From Bacteroidales bacterium (GTDB lineage: Bacteria; Bacteroidota; Bacteroidia; Bacteroidales; UBA932): a stretch of DNA of 23,767 bases. A model generated the notes under the pieces. That model was not told where the DNA came from. It did not search any database and was given only the letters and a program-made list of their open reading frames with translations. A program made the translations under genes and the position numbers. The first letter of the stretch is position 1; each line of letters starts with the position of its first letter. Below are positions 14,361 to 21,923 of the stretch, in pieces. The stretch lies in the NCBI GenBank assembly GCA_004556005.1, contig SFJA01000025.1, forward strand, positions 1 through 23,767, read 5' to 3'.

Positions 14361-15965
14361 TCAGATAAGTTCAAGCGCCTTTTTCAGTTCTTCGTCGTAA
14401 CGGATCCTGAGCTTTTCTCCGGCCTTCTGGAAGTAATAGCGGACAACGATTTCCTGCTCGATGAGAGGCACTATCTCGTCCTTTTTGAGCCTTATCATCT
14501 GCGTCTTTTCCATCGTGAGCGCCTTATCCAGCGCCTCGAGTTCCGAAGCAAGCGACTCGCTCAGACCGTCCTTGCCGATCTCGTCCTTCATCCAGTCAAA
14601 ATAGGTGCGCGCTGACGAACGGTAATCAAACTCCTTGCCCGCCGCAAACTCCACGAAGCGGTCAAATTCCTCATCGCCCAGCACAAATTCGTCCACCTCC
14701 GCAATGCTCTCGTGACGACAGACATAGTCAAGGACAAATTCTTCGACAACCCCGCTTCTGACCAGCGAGAAGCTGATACGTGAGTACTCCTTCGGCTTGA
14801 TCTCAATGTCCGGGGTGATGCCGCCGCCGTCCCGTACCGTGCGGCCGGATGCAGTCTTGAAGGTGTGAGTGAGCGAGTCGGGTATGTGCGATACGCTGCC
14901 GTCCTCGCGACGGGTCGCGTAGTCGATAGCCTGCACGCATCGGCCTGAAGGGGTGTAGTATTTGGCTGTGGTGACCTTGAGCTGGCCTCCGTACGGGAGC
15001 GGTCTGATGCTCTGTACAAGGCCCTTGCCGAATGATCGGCTGCCGACTATGGTGGCTCGGTCCATGTCCTGAAGCGATCCGGCAACAATCTCCGAAGAGG
15101 AAGCTGAAGCGGAGTTGATCATAACCATCAGCGGCATTTTGGTATCGACAGGCTTGTATTTTGTCAGGCAGGTATAGTCGGAGCCTTCCGCACGGCCCTT
15201 GGCGCTTACTACAAGCGAGCCCTCCGGTACAAATATGGAAACCAGATCAACTGCTTCGTTCAACAATCCGCCTCCGTTGTTGCGCAGGTCAAGTATTAGT
15301 GAACTCATTCCACATTCCTTCTTGAGCCTTACTACCTCCTTGCGCACCTGCCCCGCCATACCTTCCGAAAAGCCTGTCACGGCTATGTAACCGGTTTTGT
15401 CATTGAGCATTCCGCTATACGTAACATCCGGAAGATGAATCTTTTCGCGCGTAACGGCAACGTCCACGGTGTCGCCCGTGCGCAGCTTGAGCATCTTGAG
15501 CACCACCTTTGTACCAGGCTCTCCCCTCATCTTCGAGCTCGCGTCAGAGGAAGTGAGTCCCTTGGCAGGCACTCCGTCTATGGAAATGATCTGGTCCCCG
15601 CAGACTATGCCGTTCCGCTGAGCGGGAGATCCTTCGTAAGGTTCGTTGATTATTACGTTGCCCTGCACGTCAGGCTTGAAGATTACAGCTCCTATGCCTC
15701 CATAGGTGTTGCTGATCATCATTTCAAAGTCCTTGTTGTCCTCTGCCGGGACATAGATTGTGTAAGGATCCAGAACTGAAAGCATTGCGTTTATGCCTTC
15801 CTTTTCCATACGGTCCAGAGGCAGGGTGTCCACATAGGAGCGGTTGAGTTCCTTGAGTATGGACGCGTGTATCTCGGTCCACTTGCCGAGATTGAAATTG
15901 CGTGACTGCGCCGACACGGCCAGGCAGACAAGCAGGGAGGCGGCGATTGTACAAATTTTTTTCAT
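14361..15965 (-). CDS. S41-family C-terminal processing protease with PDZ domain
   Basis: The 534-residue exported serine protease carries a signal peptide (MKKICTIAASLLVCLAVSAQ). Residues ~30-80 form an N-terminal helical region (LDPYTIYVP), ~88-175 a PDZ domain (GGIGAVIF, EGSPAQRNGIVCGDQIISIDG), and ~190-345 the protease core. DLRNNGGGLLNEAVDLVSIF is the S41 strand-helix signature. By alignment to E. coli Prc, catalytic Ser is Ser289 in SASASSSE, with Asp300 and Lys314 in SFGKGLVQ. A C-terminal helical region of ~150 residues follows. The frame extends 6 codons upstream, but ATG 15965 starts the signal peptide and lies 7 bases after a perfect -7 box. It probably trims or degrades periplasmic proteins. 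Confidence 0.94.
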   Translation of the reverse strand: MKKICTIAASLLVCLAVSAQSRNFNLGKWTEIHASILKELNRSYVDTLPLDRMEKEGINAMLSVLDPYTIYVPAEDNKDFEMMISNTYGGIGAVIFKPDVQGNVIINEPYEGSPAQRNGIVCGDQIISIDGVPAKGLTSSDASSKMRGEPGTKVVLKMLKLRTGDTVDVAVTREKIHLPDVTYSGMLNDKTGYIAVTGFSEGMAGQVRKEVVRLKKECGMSSLILDLRNNGGGLLNEAVDLVSIFVPEGSLVVSAKGRAEGSDYTCLTKYKPVDTKMPLMVMINSASASSSEIVAGSLQDMDRATIVGSRSFGKGLVQSIRPLPYGGQLKVTTAKYYTPSGRCVQAIDYATRREDGSVSHIPDSLTHTFKTASGRTVRDGGGITPDIEIKPKEYSRISFSLVRSGVVEEFVLDYVCRHESIAEVDEFVLGDEEFDRFVEFAAGKEFDYRSSARTYFDWMKDEIGKDGLSESLASELEALDKALTMEKTQMIRLKKDEIVPLIEQEIVVRYYFQKAGEKLRIRYDEELKKALELI

Positions 15966-15972
15966 AACTCTA

Positions 15973-15980
15973 CAAAAGTA
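15973..15980 (-). promoter_or_regulatory. -7 promoter box for the S41 protease gene
   Basis: The minus strand reads TACTTTTG, a perfect TAnnTTTG match, 7 bases before the ATG at 15965. This argues for separate transcription from the upstream glycosyltransferase gene. Confidence 0.65.
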
Positions 15981-16045
15981 CAAAAATTCGGTGCCTCACG
16001 CAAGCATAGACTGCATAGAAGAATCGCGCGGGTTGTCGGGGCAGG

Positions 16046-17080
16046 CTAAAGGGTGGCGCAGGCGGAAGGATTTTTCAGAAAGGACAGAAAAACCTTCTGT
16101 GCGCACAACTCCCTCTTTGTCAGAGCATCATCAAAAAAGTGTCCGGAGTCAAGTTCGGCAAGCTTTGCAGTTACGGATTTTGCCTCTGGTCTTGAAGCCA
16201 GCACGTTGATGCGCCCGGCAATTCCGCACAATATTGCCCATTTGATGTTGTGGCTCCACAAATGCATACTTCTGCGGTCGGCATCGCGGGTATAGTTATC
16301 AAATGTCGTACCCAATCCGTGCAGAATGTGCAGGACTCTGACAGAATAGTCCGTGGACTTGGTTATGGAGTCCAGGTTAGGAGTATAATAGTATAGAGGA
16401 AGCCTGGTTATGGTAGCCCTCAAAGGCTTGAGAATGACCGTGGACCACCAGGGAATGTCCTCGTATTTGAGTCCCTTAATAAACTTGACGTCGGCGATGG
16501 CCTCGCGGCGGAAAAGATGCCGCCATACATAGCAGTGCTTCACGACCTTGTCCTGGTCAGGATGATTCCAGTCGGAGCAATGTCCGATAAGGTCGTCGGT
16601 CACCAGCGAATCTACATTGTTAATATCGTACCTGAAATTCCAGTTCCAGGGTTTTGCCTTGCGGATGTCCTTTCCGAGAAGTTTCAGCAGTTTGACCTGT
16701 ATGTTGCGGTAAAGAGCGTCCCTGTACCAGCTTACTATGTCGGAACCGTCCCTGCGGGCAAGTCCGATTGCCAGTTCCAGAGTCTGGGGATGAATAAAGT
16801 CGTCCGAATCGACAAACATCAGATACTCTGCCGTAGCGGCCTCCATCCCGACGTTGCGGGCATCGGACAAGCCTCCGTTCGGCTTGCGTATGATTACAAA
16901 CCGGCTGTCCCTCGAGGCAAATTCTTCAAGGATGGCGGTGCTCTCATCGGTAGATCCGTCATCCACGCAAATTGCTCTCCAGCATCCGTATGTCTGCGCC
17001 AAAATGCTGTCAAGACACCTTCTCAGGTACGCTTCGACATTGTACACCGGCACTACGATATCAATCATTGCTTCGTTCAT
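16046..17080 (-). CDS. Family 2 glycosyltransferase
   Basis: The 344-residue GT-A-fold enzyme transfers a sugar from a nucleotide-sugar donor. Features: IDIVVPVYNVEAYLRRCLDS (6-25), CVDDGSTDES (38-47) for nucleotide binding, KPNGGLSDARNVGMEAA (66-82), and FVDSDDFIHPQ (89-99) containing the metal-binding DxD. The second half is not recognised beyond general GT2 similarity; it has no clear membrane helix, so the enzyme is cytoplasmic or peripheral. It is isolated from any polysaccharide cluster, flanked by a protease gene and recO, so its acceptor is unknown; lipopolysaccharide, capsule or protein glycan are possible. ATG 17080 is used; an internal ATG four codons on would remove only MNEA. Confidence 0.92.
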   Translation of the reverse strand: MNEAMIDIVVPVYNVEAYLRRCLDSILAQTYGCWRAICVDDGSTDESTAILEEFASRDSRFVIIRKPNGGLSDARNVGMEAATAEYLMFVDSDDFIHPQTLELAIGLARRDGSDIVSWYRDALYRNIQVKLLKLLGKDIRKAKPWNWNFRYDINNVDSLVTDDLIGHCSDWNHPDQDKVVKHCYVWRHLFRREAIADVKFIKGLKYEDIPWWSTVILKPLRATITRLPLYYYTPNLDSITKSTDYSVRVLHILHGLGTTFDNYTRDADRRSMHLWSHNIKWAILCGIAGRINVLASRPEAKSVTAKLAELDSGHFFDDALTKRELCAQKVFLSFLKNPSACATL

Positions 17081-17115
17081 TTGTCCTGCAAAAAGGTAGA
17101 TTTACAAATGGGCGG

Positions 17116-17123
17116 CAAATTTA
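17116..17123 (-). promoter_or_regulatory. -7 promoter box for the glycosyltransferase gene
   Basis: The minus strand reads TAAATTTG, a perfect TAnnTTTG match, 35 bases before the ATG at 17080. A nearer but imperfect alternative is TACCTTTTTG around 17087-17096. No plus-strand -7 box lies 12-13 bases away, unlike in the divergent pairs. Confidence 0.55.
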
Positions 17124-17187
17124 CATATTACCGTTCATATAAACGAATGAAAATGCAAAATACTGCCTCAAGACCGGAAATTTTTGA

Positions 17188-17195
17188 TAATTTTG
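17188..17195 (+). promoter_or_regulatory. -7 promoter box for recO
   Basis: TAATTTTG is a perfect TAnnTTTG match. Six bases after it is the ATG of a 12-codon upstream reading frame; recO itself starts at 17237, 41 bases after the box. Confidence 0.6.
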
Positions 17196-17201
17196 TTCCC
17201 G

Positions 17202-17240
17202 ATGCTTCCGAAAGCACGTCTCAGAACTATAAAACAATGA
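17202..17240 (+). CDS. Possible 12-codon leader reading frame of recO
   Basis: ATG at 17202, six bases after the recO -7 box, opens a frame encoding MLPKARLRTIKQ. Its TGA (17238-17240) overlaps the recO ATG (17237-17239) as ATGA, the arrangement typical of translational coupling. No homology is claimed for the peptide; it may be chance or a cis-acting leader. Confidence 0.35.
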   Translation: MLPKARLRTIKQ

Positions 17241-17884
17241 AGATCAAAGCGGAATTTATCATACTGGCCAGCACAAAAGTAGGAGACAGGTCGCTGGTCC
17301 TTCACACGCTCAGCCCGGAGTGGGGAAGGCGCAGTTTCCTTGTCGGAGCGACGAGGCAGAATCTTGCGATGGCCTTGCCCCTGAATATTGTCGAGGCGGA
17401 GATAAGCGTCAGCCGCGTCAGTGAGCTGTGGCGAGCCAATGCTCTGGAATGCACCCAATCCCTCAACTCGATAAGGTCCGACATGACGCGTGGGGCAATA
17501 AGTATGTTTATGGCCGAGGTGCTTTACCGTACCGTCAGGGACGGAGCTGTAGAGTCCGGGCTTTACGAGTGGTGCCGCAGTTCGATAAGATTGCTTGACT
17601 CGATGGAGTCCAGCTATGCCAATTTTCATCTGCGCTGGCTGCTGGAATTTGCTGCAGTACTGGGATTTACGCCGGATGCTGAGGCTCTTCGTCCATTTGC
17701 CGGCGAGCTATCGGGGCAGATAGAATCGCTGCTGGACTGCAGTTGGGCGGAGGCTATGCTCGTACCACTGAACGGGGAGTTGCGCAACCGCATGGCGAAG
17801 CGGCTGATATCATATATATCATATCACTGCTGCTGCGAGATCAACATCAGGTCCCTTGACGTTCTGCACGAAATATTCATCTGA
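17237..17884 (+). CDS. recO: DNA repair protein RecO
   Basis: RecO works with RecR (and RecF) to load RecA onto gapped DNA in recombinational repair. The 215-residue product has the N-terminal OB-fold (KAEFIILASTKVGDRSLVLH, then SPEWGRRSFLVGATRQ) and a helical C-terminal half (RGAISMFMAEVLYRTVRD, NFHLRWLLEFAAVLGFTP), matching Bacteroidales RecO closely. It is slightly shorter than the usual ~240 residues. A zinc-finger Cys cluster is not evident; the CCC near the C-terminus (YHCCCEI) is not a typical one. The frame is open far upstream as an antisense artefact of the glycosyltransferase; ATG 17237 is chosen because it starts the domain. The next gene starts 38 bases after its stop and has its own promoter box. 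Confidence 0.9.
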   Translation: MKIKAEFIILASTKVGDRSLVLHTLSPEWGRRSFLVGATRQNLAMALPLNIVEAEISVSRVSELWRANALECTQSLNSIRSDMTRGAISMFMAEVLYRTVRDGAVESGLYEWCRSSIRLLDSMESSYANFHLRWLLEFAAVLGFTPDAEALRPFAGELSGQIESLLDCSWAEAMLVPLNGELRNRMAKRLISYISYHCCCEINIRSLDVLHEIFI

Positions 17885-17910
17885 CAGTACCGCATTTGCA
17901 GGTTTTTGCG

Positions 17911-17918
17911 TATGTTTG
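17911..17918 (+). promoter_or_regulatory. -7 promoter box for the U32 gene
   Basis: TATGTTTG is a perfect TAnnTTTG match, 4 bases before the ATG at 17923. The string TTTGCCGTATG is identical to that at the rsgA start. Confidence 0.55.
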
Positions 17919-17922
17919 CCGT

Positions 17923-19179
17923 ATGGATAAAAAGGAACTGGAGATAATGGCGCCAGCGGGCAATTTCGAATGCCTGCGCGCAGCGATACAGGGAGGAGCC
18001 GACTCGGTATATTTCGGTGTGGGACATCTGAATATGAGGTCACATTCGGCAGGAAACTTCCAGCCGGAAGACCTGAAGGAAGTTGTCGGAATTTGCCGCG
18101 AGGCGGGCGTGAAAAGCTACCTTACTCTCAATATATGCCTTTATCAGGAGGACCTCGCGGCTATGCGTGAGACCCTGGATGCCGCAAGGGAGGCAGGGGT
18201 GGATGCAATCATAGCCAGCGACATGGCAGCAATAAGCTACTGCCGCAGCATAGGTCTCGAGGTGCACATCAGCACCCAGCTGAGCATTTCCAACGTGGAG
18301 GCAGTGCGTTTCTACGCGCAGTTCGCCGATGTGGTGGTCCTTGCGAGGGAACTGACCCTGGACCAAGTGAAGGAAATACATCAATGCATTGAAAAAGAAC
18401 ACATTACAGGACCTTCCGGGAGGCTGGTCCGCATAGAGATGTTTGCCCACGGAGCCCTTTGCATGGCCATCAGCGGCAAGTGCTACCTCAGTCTGCATAC
18501 CTACGGAGCCTCGGCAAACCGCGGGGCGTGCTATCAGGTCTGCCGCAGGGGCTACGAGGTCACCGACCTTGATACCGGGAAGCAGCTGAACATCGACAAC
18601 AAATATATAATGTCGCCCAAGGACCTTTGTACCATAGAGTTTATGGACAAGATCATAGACAGTGGCGTAAAGGTATTTAAAATTGAAGGGCGTGCAAGGT
18701 CCGCAGAGTATGTCAAGAGATGTACAGAGTGCTACCGCAAGGCAGCGGATGCAGTTTGCGACGGCAGCTACTCCGCCGAGATGGGGGCCGGACTCAAGGA
18801 AAAGCTTGCCGAAGTATTTAACCGCGGGTTCTGGGACGGCTATTATCAGGGAGCATATCTTGGACAGTGGAGCGAGGTCTACGGTTCGCAGAGCACCAAA
18901 AAGAAGGTTTACGTGGGCAAGGTAACCAACTGGTTCGACCGCATAGGAGTAGTGGAGATTGCCGTCGAGAGCCAGCCGCTATGCATCGGAGACAGCGTGA
19001 TGGCGATAGGAGCCACCACAGGCGTGGTAGAATTTGACGTGAGCGATATGAGAGTCAATCTCAAGAGCACCGAAAGCGCCCGCAAGGGGGAACGCTGTTC
19101 GGTAGCGGTCGATCCGTCAATCTGCCCTGACGGCAGACTCAGAAGGGGTGACAAGATCTACAAGTGGGTGAGCGCGTAA
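17923..19179 (+). CDS. Peptidase U32-family protein (TrhP/YegQ-like)
   Basis: The 418-residue product belongs to the U32 family. Although named as peptidases, characterised members such as E. coli TrhP and RlhA act in tRNA or rRNA hydroxylation. Residues 8-110 show the TIM-barrel start IMAPAGNFECLRAAIQGGAD and VYFGVGHLNMR. The four-cysteine pattern HGALC...GKC...NRGACYQVC (Cys180, 187, 203, 207) is the family's probable metal or Fe-S site. MSPKDLC and VFKIEGRARSAEYV follow, then a C-terminal beta domain from about 330 (KKKVYVGKVTNWF). Length fits the TrhP-like subgroup, so a role in wobble uridine hydroxylation is the best guess. A TTG nine codons upstream is open but lacks support. Its 3' end overlaps rdgB by 63 bases antisense. 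Confidence 0.9.
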   Translation: MDKKELEIMAPAGNFECLRAAIQGGADSVYFGVGHLNMRSHSAGNFQPEDLKEVVGICREAGVKSYLTLNICLYQEDLAAMRETLDAAREAGVDAIIASDMAAISYCRSIGLEVHISTQLSISNVEAVRFYAQFADVVVLARELTLDQVKEIHQCIEKEHITGPSGRLVRIEMFAHGALCMAISGKCYLSLHTYGASANRGACYQVCRRGYEVTDLDTGKQLNIDNKYIMSPKDLCTIEFMDKIIDSGVKVFKIEGRARSAEYVKRCTECYRKAADAVCDGSYSAEMGAGLKEKLAEVFNRGFWDGYYQGAYLGQWSEVYGSQSTKKKVYVGKVTNWFDRIGVVEIAVESQPLCIGDSVMAIGATTGVVEFDVSDMRVNLKSTESARKGERCSVAVDPSICPDGRLRRGDKIYKWVSA

Positions 19180-19794
19180 CCACTCAGCCATTGCCCTGAG
19201 CGCCTTTCCCCTGTGGGAAATGGCGTTCTTTGCTTCTTCGGAAATTTCCGCAACGGTAAGGTCAGGATAATCGTCAGCGATAAAAACAGGGTCATAACCA
19301 AATCCTCCGCATCCGGCCTTGCTTTCTGCAATACGGCCTTCCATAACACCCTCAAAGCTATAAACGCTTCCGCCCGCGATGAGAGTAACCACGCTTCTGA
19401 ATCGGGCTGCGCGCGGGGCATCGGGGCCTAGTTTGGCAAGCTCAGAGAGAAGAGTATCCATATTTGCAGCAAAATCGTGGTTTACCGTCGGATCGGGATG
19501 ACCTTCCCTGCGGGCCACAAGTTCGGCATATCTGGCAGTATATACTCCCGGAGCGCCACCGAGAGCATCCACTTCCAGTCCGGTATCGTCAGCGAAGCAG
19601 GCAAGGGCATCGCCTGCCCTGTCGCGCAGAAACTCAGCCTTCTGCAGGGAATTGGCCTCGAGCGTGTCCCCCGTTTCAGGAATCTCTTCTGTAATGCCCA
19701 GGGAGGCCGGAGTTACAAGTTCATATCCTTCACCGAGTATCTCCTGGGCCTCGCGCAGCTTGTGCACGTTTCCGGTTGCAAATACTATCTTCAT
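19117..19794 (-). CDS. rdgB: XTP/dITP diphosphatase (RdgB/HAM1 family)
   Basis: The enzyme hydrolyses non-canonical purine nucleotides (dITP, XTP, ITP) to monophosphates and keeps them out of DNA and RNA. The 225-residue product shows FATGNVHKLREA (5-16), FADDTGLEVDALGG (67-80) with metal-binding and catalytic Asp69/Asp70, APGVYTARYA (81-90), GFGYDPVF and ISHRGKAL. It is longer than most relatives: the family usually ends soon after SHRGKAL and its helix, whereas here about 16 further residues (PLVDLVTPSESAVRAD) are encoded antisense to the end of the U32 gene. Its ATG overlaps the stop of the WG-repeat gene (ATGA, 19791-19794), so it is the last gene of that unit. Confidence 0.95.
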   Translation of the reverse strand: MKIVFATGNVHKLREAQEILGEGYELVTPASLGITEEIPETGDTLEANSLQKAEFLRDRAGDALACFADDTGLEVDALGGAPGVYTARYAELVARREGHPDPTVNHDFAANMDTLLSELAKLGPDAPRAARFRSVVTLIAGGSVYSFEGVMEGRIAESKAGCGGFGYDPVFIADDYPDLTVAEISEEAKNAISHRGKALRAMAEWLRAHPLVDLVTPSESAVRAD

Positions 19795-21920
19795 TGATGT
19801 AATCCTGTCAGCAGTTTGATTGTTTCGTATTTTTCGACCTTCCCGTCAACGGTGCACTCCAGATGCCCGTCAGCCCCGAAGCACACTTTTCCCAGTCCGG
19901 TACGTGCATCAACATCCACGCCCAAAGGCTCAAGCAGCACATCGGCAGCGCTGTCAACCACGCCCCAACGGCCCTCTCCGTCCGAATAGAGATAAAATGC
20001 ATAGTGATCCCATTCAGCAGAAGCCGCGTTTCCTAGCATGATCCTCACAATCCTCGGCGCCGAGAAAATGACCATTCCGTCCCTGTCGATGAGCATATCC
20101 TGATCCGGATCGGTCACCAGTGCGGATCCGCCGCAGAACGGGGAAGCAGCACGGTATGTCGGGGCGATGACCTGATTCATATCTGCATCCAGATAGCCCC
20201 AGCGTCCGTCTTTCTTTACAGGAATCCTTCCTTCCTTGAGATAGCCGTGAGCCTGATAAGGGTCAGGACCCATCACCGACCAGCTGGAAGTATTGACAAG
20301 TCCCTTGTCGGTAGAAATGCATCTGTCGTTATACGCGTACAGACCGTTTTCGGAACCCTTGAGCTTGAGCCCCATGGAAATCCCGTCGCGGGTCAGGATG
20401 CGAAGGTAGTCCTTGCGTTCCAGGCTCGCCGCCGCCTTGTCATTGAGCCACAGCGCATACGGAACCGGATGCACGCCGTCATTAAACTCTGCCCTGCGCC
20501 TGTGCCGTGCGGAAGGGACGTTGTACACGCCCTTTCCGAGACTGCCCCCTGCAAGCGAATACCTCTCGCACACGTACTGCCTGCCCTTCAGGCTGTCAAC
20601 CTCCTCGAGCAGCAGCGTCACGTTCTCGCCGATAAACCCGCCCAGCGAACGCGCCGGGACTACCACCGACCCCTGCGAGTTGACCAGGCCTACGCGGCCG
20701 TTGTTCTTGACCAGGGCAACGTTGCGGCCCTTGACGAATTCGCCCGAAAACGCGTTGTCGTAGCTGAATGCCGCCTTGTCGGCGCCCCATATTTCGTACT
20801 TCGGCTGGACCGCCACCGTACCGTTCATATCCCAGAAACCTACCCTTCCCCTGCTGTCCACAAAGCGAACGCAATCGGTATATCCTATGTCAGGAGTAAG
20901 TATCAGGGCTCCGTGTTTCTTTGCAACGGCCTTGACTATGCGCGGGTATGATGCATCGTATCCGTGTATCCCTATGTATTGAAAGACCTCCTGCAGGTTG
21001 CAGCGGTATATCATACGTTCAAACTCGGCGTACTGCCTAAGGGATGCGGAATGAGAAGACTGAGGATAAGTTGCCAAGAATCTCTCAACGGCATCTATAT
21101 TCTTGATATCCAATACTTTATACTCAAGTTCGGATAACCTTTCCATTATTGCCGCGCTGCCCTTGTGCATAGGATATGCTGTCACGAACTGCCTGAGCAG
21201 CTCTATGTCGGTGCTGCCTGCCACCTTTGAATAATTCAGGTCGGCAAGGTAAGCCTTCAGCTCGTCCACCCTCGCGTACTTAGGATAAGACTCTATGAAT
21301 GAGGAAATAAGCTTCTCGTCCGTAGAGCGTGAAGCCTCGTCAAACAGTAAGTCCGTGCGAAGTTCGCTTACGGCTGACGAGTGCTCCTGCAGGGCATCGG
21401 GATATTTCTTGAGGAAACGGTCACACTCCTCAATGCTGATTGCAGACATAACCGCATCGTAGGCACAATTCTCCCTTGCACGCTCAAGCACGTCGAGAGA
21501 AGAATGGGCATTGTCAGATGCGACTGCAATGTATTCGTCATAAACTGGCTCCCGATCAATGCGGAGCACCTCCGAAGCGCTTGCCGTCTCTATGGAGTAA
21601 AAAACGTCAGGAAGCCTGAGCTGCAATGACTTGAGCATTTTTGCAATTTCATTGTTGCTCTCTATTGCAGCCCTGTTTGAACAATATATGTAATATGCCT
21701 TTATGGATGAGTCGGCGGCGTTGAGATAGACCGCATCCATAAGTTTCATCGAAGGGTCCCCGTCAGGATTGCTGGTCTTTGCCTTGAAGTATTTCGGAGC
21801 AATGGTCGAAAGGCTGTCACCTTTATAAACCGCCTTGATAACGGCACGGGGATTCTGCGCCACGGCAGATGCCGCACCGAAACACAACATTGCAAATATG
21901 AGGAAGATACTACGTTTCAT
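19791..21920 (-). CDS. Exported WG-repeat protein with helical FxxxYP repeats
   Basis: Function is not known. The 709-residue product has a signal peptide (MKRSIFLIFAMLCFGAASAVA). Residues ~160-305 contain four copies of a helical repeat marked by FLKKYP (169), FIESYP (208), FVTAYP (245) and FLATYP (281), at 36-39-residue spacing, resembling TPR-like units of envelope proteins. From ~350 to 690 there are WG-type beta repeats: GRVGFWDMNG (358), GRVGLVNSQG (408), DGRWGYLDAD (571) and GRWGVVDSAA (650), with less regular copies between. Such repeats are usually read as ligand- or protein-binding surfaces. No catalytic motif is visible. The gene starts 3 bases after the prenyl synthase stop and overlaps rdgB by 4 bases, so it is embedded in a housekeeping operon. 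Confidence 0.8.
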   Translation of the reverse strand: MKRSIFLIFAMLCFGAASAVAQNPRAVIKAVYKGDSLSTIAPKYFKAKTSNPDGDPSMKLMDAVYLNAADSSIKAYYIYCSNRAAIESNNEIAKMLKSLQLRLPDVFYSIETASASEVLRIDREPVYDEYIAVASDNAHSSLDVLERARENCAYDAVMSAISIEECDRFLKKYPDALQEHSSAVSELRTDLLFDEASRSTDEKLISSFIESYPKYARVDELKAYLADLNYSKVAGSTDIELLRQFVTAYPMHKGSAAIMERLSELEYKVLDIKNIDAVERFLATYPQSSHSASLRQYAEFERMIYRCNLQEVFQYIGIHGYDASYPRIVKAVAKKHGALILTPDIGYTDCVRFVDSRGRVGFWDMNGTVAVQPKYEIWGADKAAFSYDNAFSGEFVKGRNVALVKNNGRVGLVNSQGSVVVPARSLGGFIGENVTLLLEEVDSLKGRQYVCERYSLAGGSLGKGVYNVPSARHRRRAEFNDGVHPVPYALWLNDKAAASLERKDYLRILTRDGISMGLKLKGSENGLYAYNDRCISTDKGLVNTSSWSVMGPDPYQAHGYLKEGRIPVKKDGRWGYLDADMNQVIAPTYRAASPFCGGSALVTDPDQDMLIDRDGMVIFSAPRIVRIMLGNAASAEWDHYAFYLYSDGEGRWGVVDSAADVLLEPLGVDVDARTGLGKVCFGADGHLECTVDGKVEKYETIKLLTGLHQ

Positions 21921-21923
21921 CCC

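Noticed and set aside
16517..17236. N-terminal extension of the recO frame
   Set aside because: It runs antisense through the glycosyltransferase gene and adds 240 residues with no RecO similarity; the promoter and the domain start both lie near 17188-17240.
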